A DNA stretch of 63,664 bases from an uncultured Bacteroidales bacterium (GTDB lineage Bacteria > Bacteroidota > Bacteroidia > Bacteroidales > Bacteroidaceae): contig CACYYM010000014.1 in assembly GCA_902778625.1 (NCBI GenBank), positions 1 to 63,664 on the forward strand, given 5' to 3'. Made by a program: the position numbers and the translations under genes. Under the pieces are notes generated by a model that saw only the letters and a list, made by a program, of their open reading frames with translations, was not told where the DNA came from and did no database searches. This document shows, piece by piece, positions 47,243-56,820 of the stretch. Every line of letters begins with the position of its first letter. Within the stretch, counting starts at the first letter, position 1.

Positions 47243-48217
47243 TCAGAAAGATAGAAAGCTTTTGATGTAATACTTCGCGTAGTTGAATCGACGCACCATT
47301 TGATACCCTACCCCCTTTGGAAGCCCACAGAAGGCCTGAGATATCACCCTCTGCGATGCAACGTAAACCGACAAGTATTTGCGCGGATACCATCCCCTCG
47401 TGACAAGGAAATCGGCATCTTCCTCCGTGAGTTCTGTCCCAAAAGCCTCGCGATGGATAATCCTCACCACACGCATCTTTTCGCTGCTTTCAACCCCTCT
47501 GGTCGCGGCTTGCGTCGAAATGCCTCCCATCACGAAAGTTGCGAAGCAGTAATCCACGAAGCAACCCCTGTGGCCTGCCGCCACTAGACGCAGCGTCAGG
47601 TCGTAATCCGCTACAATCCGATACGCCTGATTGTAGCCGCCCACTTCCAAAAGCGCACGCCTGCGATACAGCATCGAGGGGTGAGGGATGACGCTTGTGA
47701 CGAAAAGCTTATGCAGGCGACGTTGCGGATGGTGGTAGTGGGTGAAGCGCGTATGCGGTCCCTTGGGAAGGACTGGGGCAAACGTGAAGTCGCATTTGCT
47801 CTTTTCTAGCATTTCCAGCGAGAGCGCAAGCCCGTCTGCGCGATGGTAATAGTCGTCGGAATTGAGGAAGATAACGTATTTCCCGCGCGCCAAAGCAATA
47901 CCGCGATTCATCGCCTCATAAATGCCGGAGTCGGCCTTGCTCAGGATGCGGATGTCGTGAGACTTGTTGTCGTACGACCTCAGGAAGTCGAGTGTCCCGT
48001 CGGATGACGCGCCGTCCACGATGAGATGCTCAAGCGTAACGCCCTTCTGCTGCTGGACGGAGTCGAGGCTTTTGGTGAAAAGCTCCATTCTGCCGTCTTT
48101 CAAGGGGTTGAAGCATACGGTGACGACCGTCACCTCCGGCAGAAGTGTGTTGCCCGGCAACAGCTTCTCAATGAGCTCGCCTTGACACGCGTCTGGAGAT
48201 GGTATGTTAGAGGACAT
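47243..48217 (-). CDS. Family 2 glycosyltransferase
   Basis: A 324-aa GT2 enzyme: 'VTVVTVCFNPLKDGRMELF', 'LIVDGASSDGTLDFL', the metal-binding NSDDYYHRADG, and 'IVADYDLTLRLVAAGH' in the acceptor half. This pattern is common in capsule and O-antigen clusters. The start at 48217 overlaps the end of the preceding gene by 11 bp; an ATG at 48247 is possible. Convergent with the tandem pair at only 3 bp. Confidence 0.88.
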   Translation of the reverse strand: MSSNIPSPDACQGELIEKLLPGNTLLPEVTVVTVCFNPLKDGRMELFTKSLDSVQQQKGVTLEHLIVDGASSDGTLDFLRSYDNKSHDIRILSKADSGIYEAMNRGIALARGKYVIFLNSDDYYHRADGLALSLEMLEKSKCDFTFAPVLPKGPHTRFTHYHHPQRRLHKLFVTSVIPHPSMLYRRRALLEVGGYNQAYRIVADYDLTLRLVAAGHRGCFVDYCFATFVMGGISTQAATRGVESSEKMRVVRIIHREAFGTELTEEDADFLVTRGWYPRKYLSVYVASQRVISQAFCGLPKGVGYQMVRRFNYAKYYIKSFLSF

Positions 48218-49043
48218 TCTGGAATCTATCAGGAATCTTGACAACAATCCTCAGCTCGAACATGGCGGGTTTGTTGAGGGCGTACGGCGGCCGGCACCAC
48301 GTCTGGCATGTCCTGGCCAAGCGCGTCCAGCGGTCAAAGCAGCGCGCCTTCTTCTCCGTAGCATACCGGATGGTGCGGCTGCGCTTGTAGATGTGGTTCT
48401 TCCAGCCCTGAGCCACGCGGTCCGCATCGCCCAGCCTCTCCTCCAATATCTTGCTGTCGGCATAGCCAAAGTGCAGGAGATAGAGGTCCTGAGCGATGTG
48501 GAAGTTATGCCCCTTGACGCGATGGAAACCGCTTCCCCATCGGCACGGCTTCGCGATGATAGAGGGCTTCGTATAGCGCGTGCCGATTTGTGCGAAGTGT
48601 CGCTGCGAAAGGAACGTCGCGTCCAGAGAAAGGTCGCCCTCCTCGCCCAGCTTCTGCCCGAAGTCAAGGCCGAGGGGAGAGAGGCAGACGTCGATGTCCT
48701 GCCGCGACAAGAAGTCGCGAAGCCCGACGCCATGCTTGGGATCGACCACTATGTACTCGTCGGCATCCACACCTATCACGAGGTCGTAGCCTTTCGAAAA
48801 GAGCTCGGCAGCCCGCTCGGACAAGAACTTCATGCGCCCTTTCTCAGCCGCCACCACCTGCGTGCCTATCTTGGGATGCACAAATGCGTTCGCACCCTTA
48901 CAGAAATCAGCAACGGGCTGATCCTCCCCGTCGTAGTAAATGTATAGGTTCTCCTTGCCCAGTTCGCTCCCATAGTACTCCACCCACTTTCGTAGGAAAA
49001 AGTCATCGTTGCGAACCATAGTGAGTGCTGCTATGCGTTTCAT
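48207..49043 (-). CDS. Glycosyltransferase family 2/92-like protein
   Basis: A 278-aa protein starting MKRIAALTMVRND. It shows the 'MVRNDDFFLRKWVEYYGSEL' opening and DADEYIVVDP (DxD, about 99-108), typical of GT92/Glyco_tranf_2_4 proteins, and a C-terminal basic region. A -7 box, TACCTTTG (49062-49069 on the minus strand), covers the upstream in-frame ATG at 49064, so the true start must be 49043 or 49046. It overlaps the next glycosyltransferase, forming a two-gene transcript. Confidence 0.82.
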   Translation of the reverse strand: MKRIAALTMVRNDDFFLRKWVEYYGSELGKENLYIYYDGEDQPVADFCKGANAFVHPKIGTQVVAAEKGRMKFLSERAAELFSKGYDLVIGVDADEYIVVDPKHGVGLRDFLSRQDIDVCLSPLGLDFGQKLGEEGDLSLDATFLSQRHFAQIGTRYTKPSIIAKPCRWGSGFHRVKGHNFHIAQDLYLLHFGYADSKILEERLGDADRVAQGWKNHIYKRSRTIRYATEKKARCFDRWTRLARTCQTWCRPPYALNKPAMFELRIVVKIPDRFQNVL

Positions 49044-49207
49044 CATCTTATGTACGATGCGCAAAGGTACAAAAAAGTTAATAGTAAAGAGTAAAGAGTT
49101 GCGAGTTTTTTTCCTTTTTGGGTCGAAATGTCCTATAATTATGAATAATGAAATGCGAATAATGAATTAAACGTTGTATCTTTGCATCGGAAAACGTTAG
49201 TTCAGCT

Positions 49208-49915
49208 ATGGGATTGAGAACTTATTTCAGACAAAAGAGAAGGAAATGGCTGATGAAAATGCTGCCAGAGCTTGGCGGCCTGATTGAGCAGGGAGCATAC
49301 TACTTCAACGACTCCAAGTCCTGCCACCTCTCGCCGAAGTGCAAGATATATCCGCCGTATCATCTCTACGACTGCCGGGTGGGCGACTATACATATATCT
49401 CGATGAATGCGAGGATATCAATGGCAGAGATTGGCAAGTTCTGTTCCATCGGCCCAGGCTTCGTATGCGGGCACGGCGTGCATCCCACCGACGGAGTCAG
49501 CACCTCGCCAATGTTCTATTCTACCATGAAGCAGAACGGCACGACACTTTCCCATAAGAACAAGATACGGGAGCGCGAACGCATCCATATCGGCAACGAT
49601 GTGTTCATCGGCATGGGCGTGACGGTGCTCGACGGCGTAAGGATTGGCGATGGAGCCATCATCGGTGCCGGAGCCGTGGTGTCGAAGGACATACCGCCAT
49701 ACGCCATTGCCGTGGGCTGCCCCATTCGCATTATCCGATACCGCTTCAGCGAAGAAACCATCCGACAGTTCCTCGACCTCAAGTGGTGGGATAAGGACGA
49801 AGATTGCCTGAGGCTTGTGGAGAAACATTTTCTCGACCCGGCAGAATTCCTTAAGGCCGCACGCGGGGTTTCAAACGCCGCACGCGGGGATGACCAACGC
49901 CGCACGCGGGGATGA
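49208..49915 (+). CDS. Hexapeptide-repeat O-acetyltransferase with array-encoded tail
   Basis: A 235-aa left-handed beta-helix acetyltransferase of the maltose/virginiamycin acetyltransferase type. It has the catalytic His region 'VCGHGVHPTD' (about 86-95), hexapeptide repeats ('IHIGNDVFIGMGVTVLDGV', 'IGDGAIIGAGAVVSKDIPP') and the cap 'VGCPIRIIRYRF'. It probably modifies a surface glycan. The family-like sequence ends near 'FLDPAEF'; the last 17 or so residues (KAARGVSNAARGDDQRRTRG) are encoded by repeat array 9, and the stop is a TGA inside a repeat unit. A -7 box TATCTTTG is at 49177-49184. Confidence 0.88.
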   Translation: MGLRTYFRQKRRKWLMKMLPELGGLIEQGAYYFNDSKSCHLSPKCKIYPPYHLYDCRVGDYTYISMNARISMAEIGKFCSIGPGFVCGHGVHPTDGVSTSPMFYSTMKQNGTTLSHKNKIRERERIHIGNDVFIGMGVTVLDGVRIGDGAIIGAGAVVSKDIPPYAIAVGCPIRIIRYRFSEETIRQFLDLKWWDKDEDCLRLVEKHFLDPAEFLKAARGVSNAARGDDQRRTRG

Positions 49916-49960
49916 CCAACGCCGCACGCGGGGATGACCAACGCCGCACGCGGGGATTAC
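49855..49960. repeat. 22-bp palindromic repeat array 9
   Basis: Five head-to-tail units with CGCCGCACGCGGGGAT. The middle three are identical over the full 22 bp, the most homogeneous array here. All carry the AC core. It lies between convergent gene ends; it encodes the tail of the acetyltransferase and ends about 10 bp before the stop of the next glycosyltransferase. Confidence 0.92.
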
Positions 49961-49969
49961 GACTGCCCA

Positions 49970-50827
49970 CTACGGCAGCTCCGGACTCTGACCGGGGAGA
50001 CGGTGAGAATACAAGCGGTCCCGGTCGATGTGGAAAAAGAGGAGGTTTGTCAGTTTCAGCAGATTGTGGACAAGGAAACGCAGACATCCGCCGCGCTCGC
50101 GAACGTGGAGGAGATAGATGTGGTCGGGCGTGCTTTCATACCCGTCCAGTCGCTCCATGACGGGCCTCAACCAGTCGGGAATGATTTCACGACGGATGCG
50201 CTGACACTCTTCCCAACCCGCCCCACGCTGACTGCTCACGCCTGTCATGTCATAACTGCAGATGATTGTATCTACACGCTGGAACGTTGCCCCTGCAAAC
50301 AGCATTTCCATCCATCGTGCATAGTCGGCACATACTGCGTAACTTAAATCAAAGCCCTTCTCCTGCAAAGCTGAGGTGCGAACAAACATGGCTTGATGGC
50401 AGATGTTATGGTAATAGAAAATAGATAAGTCAAGAGGGCACGGCATACTGCAAAGCACACGCCTTTCGGGATAAACCTTGTACCAGTCGCCATAGATGAC
50501 GTCGGCCGTGAGAGGACTTGCAAAAACCCGGCTGAGCGTATCGTCAGAGAAATACGTGTCGCCCGAGTTCATACACGAAACGTATTGTCCGCTGGCGTGA
50601 CGAGTGCCCTTATTGATGGCATCGTATATGCCCTTGTCTGGCTCGGAGCACCAATAGGCAAACAATGCCTTATTGGCTTCGATGAGTTCGCGGCTGCCGT
50701 CGGTGCTGCCACCATCAATGACAAGCCATTCATAGTCGCTGAAGTTCTGAGCCTTGACCGATGCAATCGTGCGGGCTAGTCCCTCGCGATTGTTATAATT
50801 GATAGTAATGATGGAAAGCCTTACCAT
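49970..50827 (-). CDS. Family 2 glycosyltransferase
   Basis: A 285-aa GT2 enzyme: 'LSIITINYNNREGLARTIAS', VIDGGSTDGS (about 36-45), 'CSEPDKGIYDAINKGTRHA' and MNSGD in place of the DxD. This is the WcaA/colanic-type pattern with NSGD, shared with the gene at 52869-53774. It is the last gene of a long minus-strand cluster of envelope polysaccharide genes. AT-rich simple sequence (AATTCxxAATT-like, 50828-50900) precedes it, with no clear promoter. Confidence 0.88.
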   Translation of the reverse strand: MVRLSIITINYNNREGLARTIASVKAQNFSDYEWLVIDGGSTDGSRELIEANKALFAYWCSEPDKGIYDAINKGTRHASGQYVSCMNSGDTYFSDDTLSRVFASPLTADVIYGDWYKVYPERRVLCSMPCPLDLSIFYYHNICHQAMFVRTSALQEKGFDLSYAVCADYARWMEMLFAGATFQRVDTIICSYDMTGVSSQRGAGWEECQRIRREIIPDWLRPVMERLDGYESTPDHIYLLHVRERGGCLRFLVHNLLKLTNLLFFHIDRDRLYSHRLPGQSPELP

Positions 50828-50912
50828 AATTCTTAATTCATAATTCCCAATTCGTGATTCCTAATTGAGAGTGACAGGACACTCTTCATTCTTCCCTCTT
50901 GATTCTACATTC

Positions 50913-52856
50913 CTATCTGTATCTCATCCCTTTCCAAAGCTTTAGCAGAGGGAACTTTATGCTGGAGAAACCTTTTCCTTTATATAGATGGTCCATGTCG
51001 CGCGGGTAGAGCTTGCGCCCCTGCCGATATAATTGCCAGAGGGCAAATTGCTCCCAGAGACTCTTTCCTTTCAGCGAGAGGTGCCCGATGAAATCCTGTG
51101 CGATGTCGGGGCAGACATTACTTGCGCTGCAACTGTCCTGATTGTAAATCATAGCGGGACGTGTTGTCGTCCAAATGCGTGCCGTACGCATGATGCCAAA
51201 GAGGCTTTCGGCGTCCTCGTAGCGACGCAAGTCCTCGCGGAACGGATGCTGGAGGAGTAGGCTGCGCAGTATGATGCAAGAACCGGCCACAGGCATGAAG
51301 CGGCCTGTACACCACGCCCGGAAGTTGTTTCTGAGTACGCCTTCGCGGTACTTTTTGGAGTATGGAGTGAGCTGCCCGTTGCTGCGGAGCTGATGCTGGC
51401 CACAGAAGAAATGGCAGTCGGGATGCTCGTGAATCAGTTTTGCAAAGTGCTCGAGGATGCCGGGCACAAGCTCATCGTCGGCATCAAGTATCATCACCCA
51501 GCGCCCCTTGGCATTGCGGACGCCCACATTTCTTGCAGAAGCGGGGCCGCCATTTGTCTTCGTGAAATACCGGATGCGTTCAGAGACGATTTCCTTTGCT
51601 CGCGCAAGGCTGCCGTCAGTGGAACCGTCATCGACGACAAGTATCTCGTAGTCCGTAAACGTCTGTGAAAGGACGGACTGCAATGTCCGACAGATGTACG
51701 CTTCCTTATTATATAGAGGCACGACGATGGAGATGAGGGGAGTGGAAGATGCCGTGGCGGTCGCATCAGCCTGCCAATCGCCGCGGAACACTTTGCCGCT
51801 CTCCTCGATATACTGCTTGCCCCAGCGTCGGTCGGGCTCCAGATAGTTTCCCTCGCCCCATTCATTCCAGGCTTTTATGAAGACCAGACGTTCTTGCTCG
51901 GGCCTGCCCATGACATGCTCGGAGGCTATCGTGCAGAGGCGTGCCCACCCGGCTGGCGTGGAATCGACAAGCATGTGCGCCACGACGCCGCTTCGTGGCG
52001 AGTGGTCGAAGTCGGGATTGATGCAGGGAAGCACCTCCGGGTGCTGCGAGAAGATATCGCGCGTCCTGTTGACATAATCATCGTAACGCACGGTATATGG
52101 AATGCCCGAAGCAATGAGGCTGTCGCGCAACTGCCTTTCGCTCTTGCTGCATTGCCAGGCGTCCACGCTGTCGAGCAGTGGGTCCAGGACGAGCGAGTCG
52201 TAGTGATGCCCCTTGTCTGACCATTTGAGGGAGACGGATCCTATGCAGAGCGCGAAGAAGTGGAAGCCGTCGAGGCCATGCTCGTGCGCCAGCCTGTCCC
52301 ACACCTCGTGCATGCGTTTGATATCTATCTTCGAGGGGTCGAACACGCCAAAGACGAGCTTGCCGTTCACCTTCATGTAGCGTTTGTCGCGGAAAGCGGG
52401 GAGCATAGCATTGAAATGGGCAATGATGTCCTCCTCCCCCGGATAGGTCTGCTCGACGAGAAGCTTGTCGGGCAGGTCGGGATCCCATGTCTTGGAGTAC
52501 CACGAGTGGTTGGCCCAGCAGAGGCAAAACGGGAAATCTGGCTCTCCGCTGCGTACTACGTCGTCGAACACCTCATGGAGCAGGCGCTTGCCTCCCCCGA
52601 ACCAATAATGCCAATAGCAAAAGCCCTCGATGCCCGCCTCTCGCGCCAGCTCGGCCTGCTTCCGGCGCGTCTCGGGGACACGCAGGTCGTAGAAGCCCAG
52701 GTCGCGTGGGATGCGGGGCTGGTAGTGCCCGGGGAAGAGCGGGACAGCGCGAGCCACGTTGGTCCACTCGGTAAAGCCCGGTTCCCACCACTCGTCGTTC
52801 TCCGGCGTGGGATAGAACTGAGGCAGATAGAATGCTATAGGGCGAACCTTACTCAT
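50913..52856 (-). CDS. WbsX-like glycan enzyme fused to a family 2 glycosyltransferase
   Basis: A 647-aa two-domain protein. Residues about 1-350 match the WbsX/GH99-like family found in O-antigen clusters ('IAFYLPQFYPTPENDEWW', 'GFTEWTNVARAVPLFPGHYQ', 'FCYWHYWFGGGKRLL', 'WNEWGEGNYLEPD'). Residues about 373-647 form a GT2 domain ('ISIVVPLYNKEAYICRTLQS', DDGSTDGS, LDADDE). So a single chain probably links two steps in building one glycan. WbsX activity itself is not established. It lies 12 bp after the next GT2 gene in the same orientation. Confidence 0.88.
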   Translation of the reverse strand: MSKVRPIAFYLPQFYPTPENDEWWEPGFTEWTNVARAVPLFPGHYQPRIPRDLGFYDLRVPETRRKQAELAREAGIEGFCYWHYWFGGGKRLLHEVFDDVVRSGEPDFPFCLCWANHSWYSKTWDPDLPDKLLVEQTYPGEEDIIAHFNAMLPAFRDKRYMKVNGKLVFGVFDPSKIDIKRMHEVWDRLAHEHGLDGFHFFALCIGSVSLKWSDKGHHYDSLVLDPLLDSVDAWQCSKSERQLRDSLIASGIPYTVRYDDYVNRTRDIFSQHPEVLPCINPDFDHSPRSGVVAHMLVDSTPAGWARLCTIASEHVMGRPEQERLVFIKAWNEWGEGNYLEPDRRWGKQYIEESGKVFRGDWQADATATASSTPLISIVVPLYNKEAYICRTLQSVLSQTFTDYEILVVDDGSTDGSLARAKEIVSERIRYFTKTNGGPASARNVGVRNAKGRWVMILDADDELVPGILEHFAKLIHEHPDCHFFCGQHQLRSNGQLTPYSKKYREGVLRNNFRAWCTGRFMPVAGSCIILRSLLLQHPFREDLRRYEDAESLFGIMRTARIWTTTRPAMIYNQDSCSASNVCPDIAQDFIGHLSLKGKSLWEQFALWQLYRQGRKLYPRDMDHLYKGKGFSSIKFPLLKLWKGMRYR

Positions 52857-52868
52857 TGTCAGCCTTTC

Positions 52869-53774
52869 TCATCTGAATAACAATATACATAATGTACAGA
52901 TGTTTGTCGCCAGCAGTGCTCCGCAGACGTAAATGAGTATGCGAATGATCCTGTTGTGCTTTCTACGCTTTTCCTTCAGGAACTTGTAGCCGTAGAAGGC
53001 ATCTGTCAGTGTCGTCTGGCCGTCGTCGGCCGACCAATTCTTCATTATCTTGTACTCCCGGAGGATGGGAGCCACATGGCTCATCGTCTTTTTCCAAGGC
53101 TCAGAGTAGTACCGCTCATTGATGCGCTTGATGTCCGCCTGACGCTTTTTCTTGAGTGCTTCGGACGCATTGTCGCCCGTGCTCAAGCCGCCGACCATGA
53201 AGTCGCATATCAGGATGTCGACTCTCTTGAACGTTTTGCCTTGCATATAGAGGGCGAGCCATTCCTCCCAGTCGGCATAGATGGGGAAGCTCTCATCATA
53301 AGGCCGTGCCAGGATGGCTTCCCTCTTGATGAGCATGGCCTGATGACACATGTTGTCGTCGAAGAAGTAGGCCAGGTCAGCCACTTCGGGCACGTTGCCC
53401 TCTACCTTCTTTCCGTTCTCGAAGACCAACTCCCAGCTACCGTAGATGACATCAGCATCGATGTCTTTCGCGAACACTTTCTCCAGCACATCGTCGGCAT
53501 AGAAGGAGTCGCCCGAATTCATGTAGATGCAGTACTCGCCTTTAGCGTGCCGGGTGCCCTTGTTCTGGGCATTGTACACGCCTTTGTCGGGTTCAGAGCA
53601 CCAGTAGGCGAGTTCTGCGTCGTGCTCCTCGAGGAACTCCTTCGTCCCGTCCGTGCTGCCGCCGTCGATGACGAGCCACTCGTAGTCGCGGAACGTCTGG
53701 CGGCGGATGCTCTCATAGGTCCTCTTCAGGCCCTCGAGGTTATTGTAGGCGATGGTGATGATGCTGACTTTCAT
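52869..53774 (-). CDS. Family 2 glycosyltransferase with C-terminal membrane anchor
   Basis: A 301-aa enzyme: 'VSIITIAYNNLEGLKRTYES', VIDGGSTDGT, 'CSEPDKGVYNAQNKGTRHA', MNSGDSFY. The last 25 residues ('ILIYVCGALLATNICTLCIL') form a probable transmembrane helix preceded by Arg/Lys. This anchor is absent from its close relative at 49970-50827. It belongs to the minus-strand polysaccharide transcript (gaps of 12 and 28 bp). Confidence 0.88.
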   Translation of the reverse strand: MKVSIITIAYNNLEGLKRTYESIRRQTFRDYEWLVIDGGSTDGTKEFLEEHDAELAYWCSEPDKGVYNAQNKGTRHAKGEYCIYMNSGDSFYADDVLEKVFAKDIDADVIYGSWELVFENGKKVEGNVPEVADLAYFFDDNMCHQAMLIKREAILARPYDESFPIYADWEEWLALYMQGKTFKRVDILICDFMVGGLSTGDNASEALKKKRQADIKRINERYYSEPWKKTMSHVAPILREYKIMKNWSADDGQTTLTDAFYGYKFLKEKRRKHNRIIRILIYVCGALLATNICTLCILLFR

Positions 53775-53802
53775 GTTTTATCTTTTTATTTTATACTTTC
53801 TT

Positions 53803-54939
53803 TTACCTTATGCTGACGAGCGCCACGAGAGCCGCGGCCAGAGCTATGCTGAGCCAAATCAGCGCCCTGATGGCGCGGAGGTGCTTCCGGCTCTTGGCCT
53901 CGTAGAATGCCTGGAGACTTGCCGTCTGCTGCTTTTGCTCAGCGAGCAGTTCCTGCAGCTTTGTGTTGCTGTCGTTGACTGCTTGCAATTCCTGCTCGCT
54001 TGCCTTCTGCATGTCGAGCTTTTGTCTTTTCAGCGCGATGAGCTTCTGCTCGAAGTCAATGCCCCTATAGATGTCGAGGTACGCCGCAACTGCTTTCTCG
54101 ATGTTGAGATGCTCGAGGGCGAACTGTCGGCCCCACGCGCCGAGCTCCGGGCTGTACTTATGGAGTTCGGCGATGAACGTCTGCTCGTCGAACTTCCGAC
54201 GGCTGGCCCTGCCCGAGCAATTGCAGAGCATGCTGTGCTCGATGCTGTCGGGAGTGAGCATCCCGTCACCAAGAAACTCACCCATGTAATCCCTGAAGTC
54301 ATAGACCAGCACGCAGCGCCCGCAAGCCATCGCGTCGTAGGCCGAGCGTCCCAGACCGATGACGAGGTCGCTCTCGTTTATCAGTTCCTCGATCGACCAG
54401 ACGTTGTCGGTGAACTTGTTGCTCTGCAAGAAGCGGATGCCCTCTTGCTGACAGCAACGGCGAATGAAGTCGTTGGCAACGTCGGACTGGCAGAGGGAGA
54501 GCACCGTCTGCAATGTCGGTGAAACGGGCTTTTTTTGACAAAAACGGTTGCAATCAATGCCGTTGGCGATGACCGCCGTTGCCCTGTAGCCTTTGCTCCG
54601 CAAGTGCTCCCTGACCTCTTCCGAGACGGCGACGTAGGCATCGGCATAGGGCGACGGCTGCTCCAACTCAGCGATGTTGCCGTGGCAGGTCTGGACGATG
54701 AATCCTTTCGGCCACAGCTGCTCCACGACTGTCGTGTGGTTCGCAAGGATCAGGTCGTAGTGGTCGGACGTCATGAAAGGCACGCCCTTCTCCTCAAGCA
54801 TCGAGGAGACGCCGCCCCGGATGATAGCGAAGTGCTCCACCTCGTGCCCGAGCCGCTTCAGCTCCATTGCAAGGGCGAAGGTGTAGCTCTCGGTGCCACC
54901 GGTTTTGGCAAGGTAATGTGTGCCTAACAGTATTCGCAT
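53803..54939 (-). CDS. GT4-like glycosyltransferase with coiled coil and C-terminal anchor
   Basis: A 378-aa protein. The N-terminal part has the GT-B pattern 'LLGTHYLAKTGGTESYTFAL' and 'ADAYVAVSEEVREHL'; 'VIGLGRSAYDAMACGRCVLV' (about 194-213) resembles the donor-binding motif. Residues about 290-355 ('FEQKLIALKRQKLDMQKASE' and on) are a heptad-rich coiled coil followed by a transmembrane helix ('LIWLSIALAAALVALVSI') at the very end. The stalk-and-anchor tail suggests a membrane-tethered enzyme or scaffold. It lies 16 bp after the ABC exporter gene. Confidence 0.78.
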   Translation of the reverse strand: MRILLGTHYLAKTGGTESYTFALAMELKRLGHEVEHFAIIRGGVSSMLEEKGVPFMTSDHYDLILANHTTVVEQLWPKGFIVQTCHGNIAELEQPSPYADAYVAVSEEVREHLRSKGYRATAVIANGIDCNRFCQKKPVSPTLQTVLSLCQSDVANDFIRRCCQQEGIRFLQSNKFTDNVWSIEELINESDLVIGLGRSAYDAMACGRCVLVYDFRDYMGEFLGDGMLTPDSIEHSMLCNCSGRASRRKFDEQTFIAELHKYSPELGAWGRQFALEHLNIEKAVAAYLDIYRGIDFEQKLIALKRQKLDMQKASEQELQAVNDSNTKLQELLAEQKQQTASLQAFYEAKSRKHLRAIRALIWLSIALAAALVALVSIR

Positions 54940-54955
54940 CGTGTCTTTTTCGTGT

Positions 54956-56791
54956 TTAGAGCTGCTGCATGTCGTAGAGTCGCTTGTAATAGCCGTTCTT
55001 GGCGATGAGCTCGTCGTGCTGGCCGCTTTCCACTATCTCGCCTTCGTAGAGGACATGGATGATGTCGGCGTTCTTGATGGTGGAGAGGCGGTGGGCTATG
55101 GCGATGGTGGTTCGCGACTTCATGAGTCGGTCGAGCGCTTCCTGCACGAGGTGCTCGCTCTCTGTGTCGAGGGCAGAGGTTGCCTCATCGAGGATGAGGA
55201 TCGGCGGATTCTTGAGGATGGCGCGGGCGATGCTGACGCGCTGCCGCTGCCCGCCCGAGAGCCTGCCGCCGCGGTCGCCGATGACGGTGTTATACCCGTT
55301 CTCGGTCTCCATGATGAAATCGTGGGCGTTGGCTATCTTGGCGGCTTCCACGACCTGTTCCATCGTGGCGTTCTCCACACCGAAAGTGATGTTGTTGTAG
55401 AACGTGTCGTTGAAGAGGATGGCTTCTTGGTTGACGTTGCCTATAAGCGCACGCAGGTCGTGAATCTTCACGTCGCGTATGTCCTTGCCATCAATAAGGA
55501 TCTGCCCGCCGCACACGTCGTGATAGCGTGGGATGAGGTCCACGAGGGTGGACTTTCCCGAGCCGGACTGGCCGACGAGTGCCACCGTCTTGCCTTTTGG
55601 CACACGGAGGTTGATGTGCTTCAGCACGTCGCGCCCGGCGATGTATTGGAAGGAAACGTCCCTCAGCTCCACTTGCCCCTCGAAGCTGTCAAGCGGCTTG
55701 GGGTTGGCTTTTTCCTTGATGGGGTTCTCGGCCTTGAGGATGTAGTCGATGCGCTCCATCGAGGTGAGGCCGAGCGGAATCATGTAGGCCTGTCGGGTCA
55801 AGTCCTTGATGGGGTTGATGACGCTGTAGAGGATGACCATGTAGAAGATAAAGGTGGAGGCATCGATGAAGCCTTCTCCCTCGAGGATAAGCCAGCCGCC
55901 GAAGAGTAGCACGATAACGATGATGACGGTCCCCATCGTTTCGGAAACGGGGTGTGCGGCGTTGATGCGCATCATCATGCCTATCATGCCCTTGCGGAAC
56001 TCGTTGTTGATGTAGTTGAAGCGTCTGGCCATCTTTTCCTCTGCGATAAACGCCTTGACAATCCTCAGACCGCTGAGCGTCTCCTCTATCTGGGCCATAA
56101 TCTCGGAGAGCCCTGCCTGAACGCCCGCCGACTGGTTCTTGAGCTTCTTCGACACCGTGCCCATGAGCCATGCGGCGGGTGGGGTGACGATGAGCACGAA
56201 GACGGTGAGCTGCCAGCTTACGGTGAAGAGCGTGACGAAGCAGATGATGATGGCGATGGGCTGCTGGATGAGGGTCGAGATGGCCGAGGTGACGGAGTTC
56301 TCCACCATCTGTATGTCCGTGCTCATGCGCACGATGATGTCGCCCTTGCGTTCGGCCGAGAAGAAGCTCAGCGGCAGGCGCATCACCTTGTTGTACATGT
56401 CCATGCGGATGTCGCGCACAACGCCTGTGCTGAGCGGCATCATAATGTTCGCCGCCCCCCAGTAGCCGATGCACTTCAGGCATGTCATGAAGACAAGTAT
56501 GCCGCCCATGAGGCAGAGCGTCAGGAACGCGCCGTTCGACGCTATCATGTCCTGCACCCAGGCATACGCATTGTTGACGATGAGGTCCTTGTTCAGGGTG
56601 CCCCACGTCCACTCCTTGTAGGTATAGACGTTCTGGTCTATTTTGAAGAGGATGTTCAGGATGGGGATGAGCACTACGAAAGAGAAGACGTTGAGCCACT
56701 GCGCTACAAAGTTAAGCACGATGGACCAGACGATGTACATCTTGTAGGGCTTGAAGTAGCGTCTGACTATGTCGAGAAACTGCTTTATCAT
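54956..56791 (-). CDS. MsbA-like ABC exporter (ABC transmembrane and ATPase domains fused)
   Basis: A 611-aa half-transporter that would work as a dimer to flip lipid-linked substrates. An N-terminal six-helix domain (about 1-330) includes 'PLSFFSAERKGDIIVRMSTD', the typical coupling helix. The ATPase domain shows Walker A GQSGSGKST (about 408), the Q-loop, the signature LSGGQRQR (about 513), Walker B ILILDEATSALD (about 533-544) and the H-loop 'AHRLSTI'. Its position inside glycosyltransferase genes supports export of a lipid-linked glycan or lipid A. Array 10 lies 34 bp upstream of the start codon, inside what looks like a continuing transcript. Confidence 0.9.
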   Translation of the reverse strand: MIKQFLDIVRRYFKPYKMYIVWSIVLNFVAQWLNVFSFVVLIPILNILFKIDQNVYTYKEWTWGTLNKDLIVNNAYAWVQDMIASNGAFLTLCLMGGILVFMTCLKCIGYWGAANIMMPLSTGVVRDIRMDMYNKVMRLPLSFFSAERKGDIIVRMSTDIQMVENSVTSAISTLIQQPIAIIICFVTLFTVSWQLTVFVLIVTPPAAWLMGTVSKKLKNQSAGVQAGLSEIMAQIEETLSGLRIVKAFIAEEKMARRFNYINNEFRKGMIGMMMRINAAHPVSETMGTVIIVIVLLFGGWLILEGEGFIDASTFIFYMVILYSVINPIKDLTRQAYMIPLGLTSMERIDYILKAENPIKEKANPKPLDSFEGQVELRDVSFQYIAGRDVLKHINLRVPKGKTVALVGQSGSGKSTLVDLIPRYHDVCGGQILIDGKDIRDVKIHDLRALIGNVNQEAILFNDTFYNNITFGVENATMEQVVEAAKIANAHDFIMETENGYNTVIGDRGGRLSGGQRQRVSIARAILKNPPILILDEATSALDTESEHLVQEALDRLMKSRTTIAIAHRLSTIKNADIIHVLYEGEIVESGQHDELIAKNGYYKRLYDMQQL

Positions 56792-56820
56792 TGTCGATTT
56801 CCAGGTTCCGTTAATGAGTG

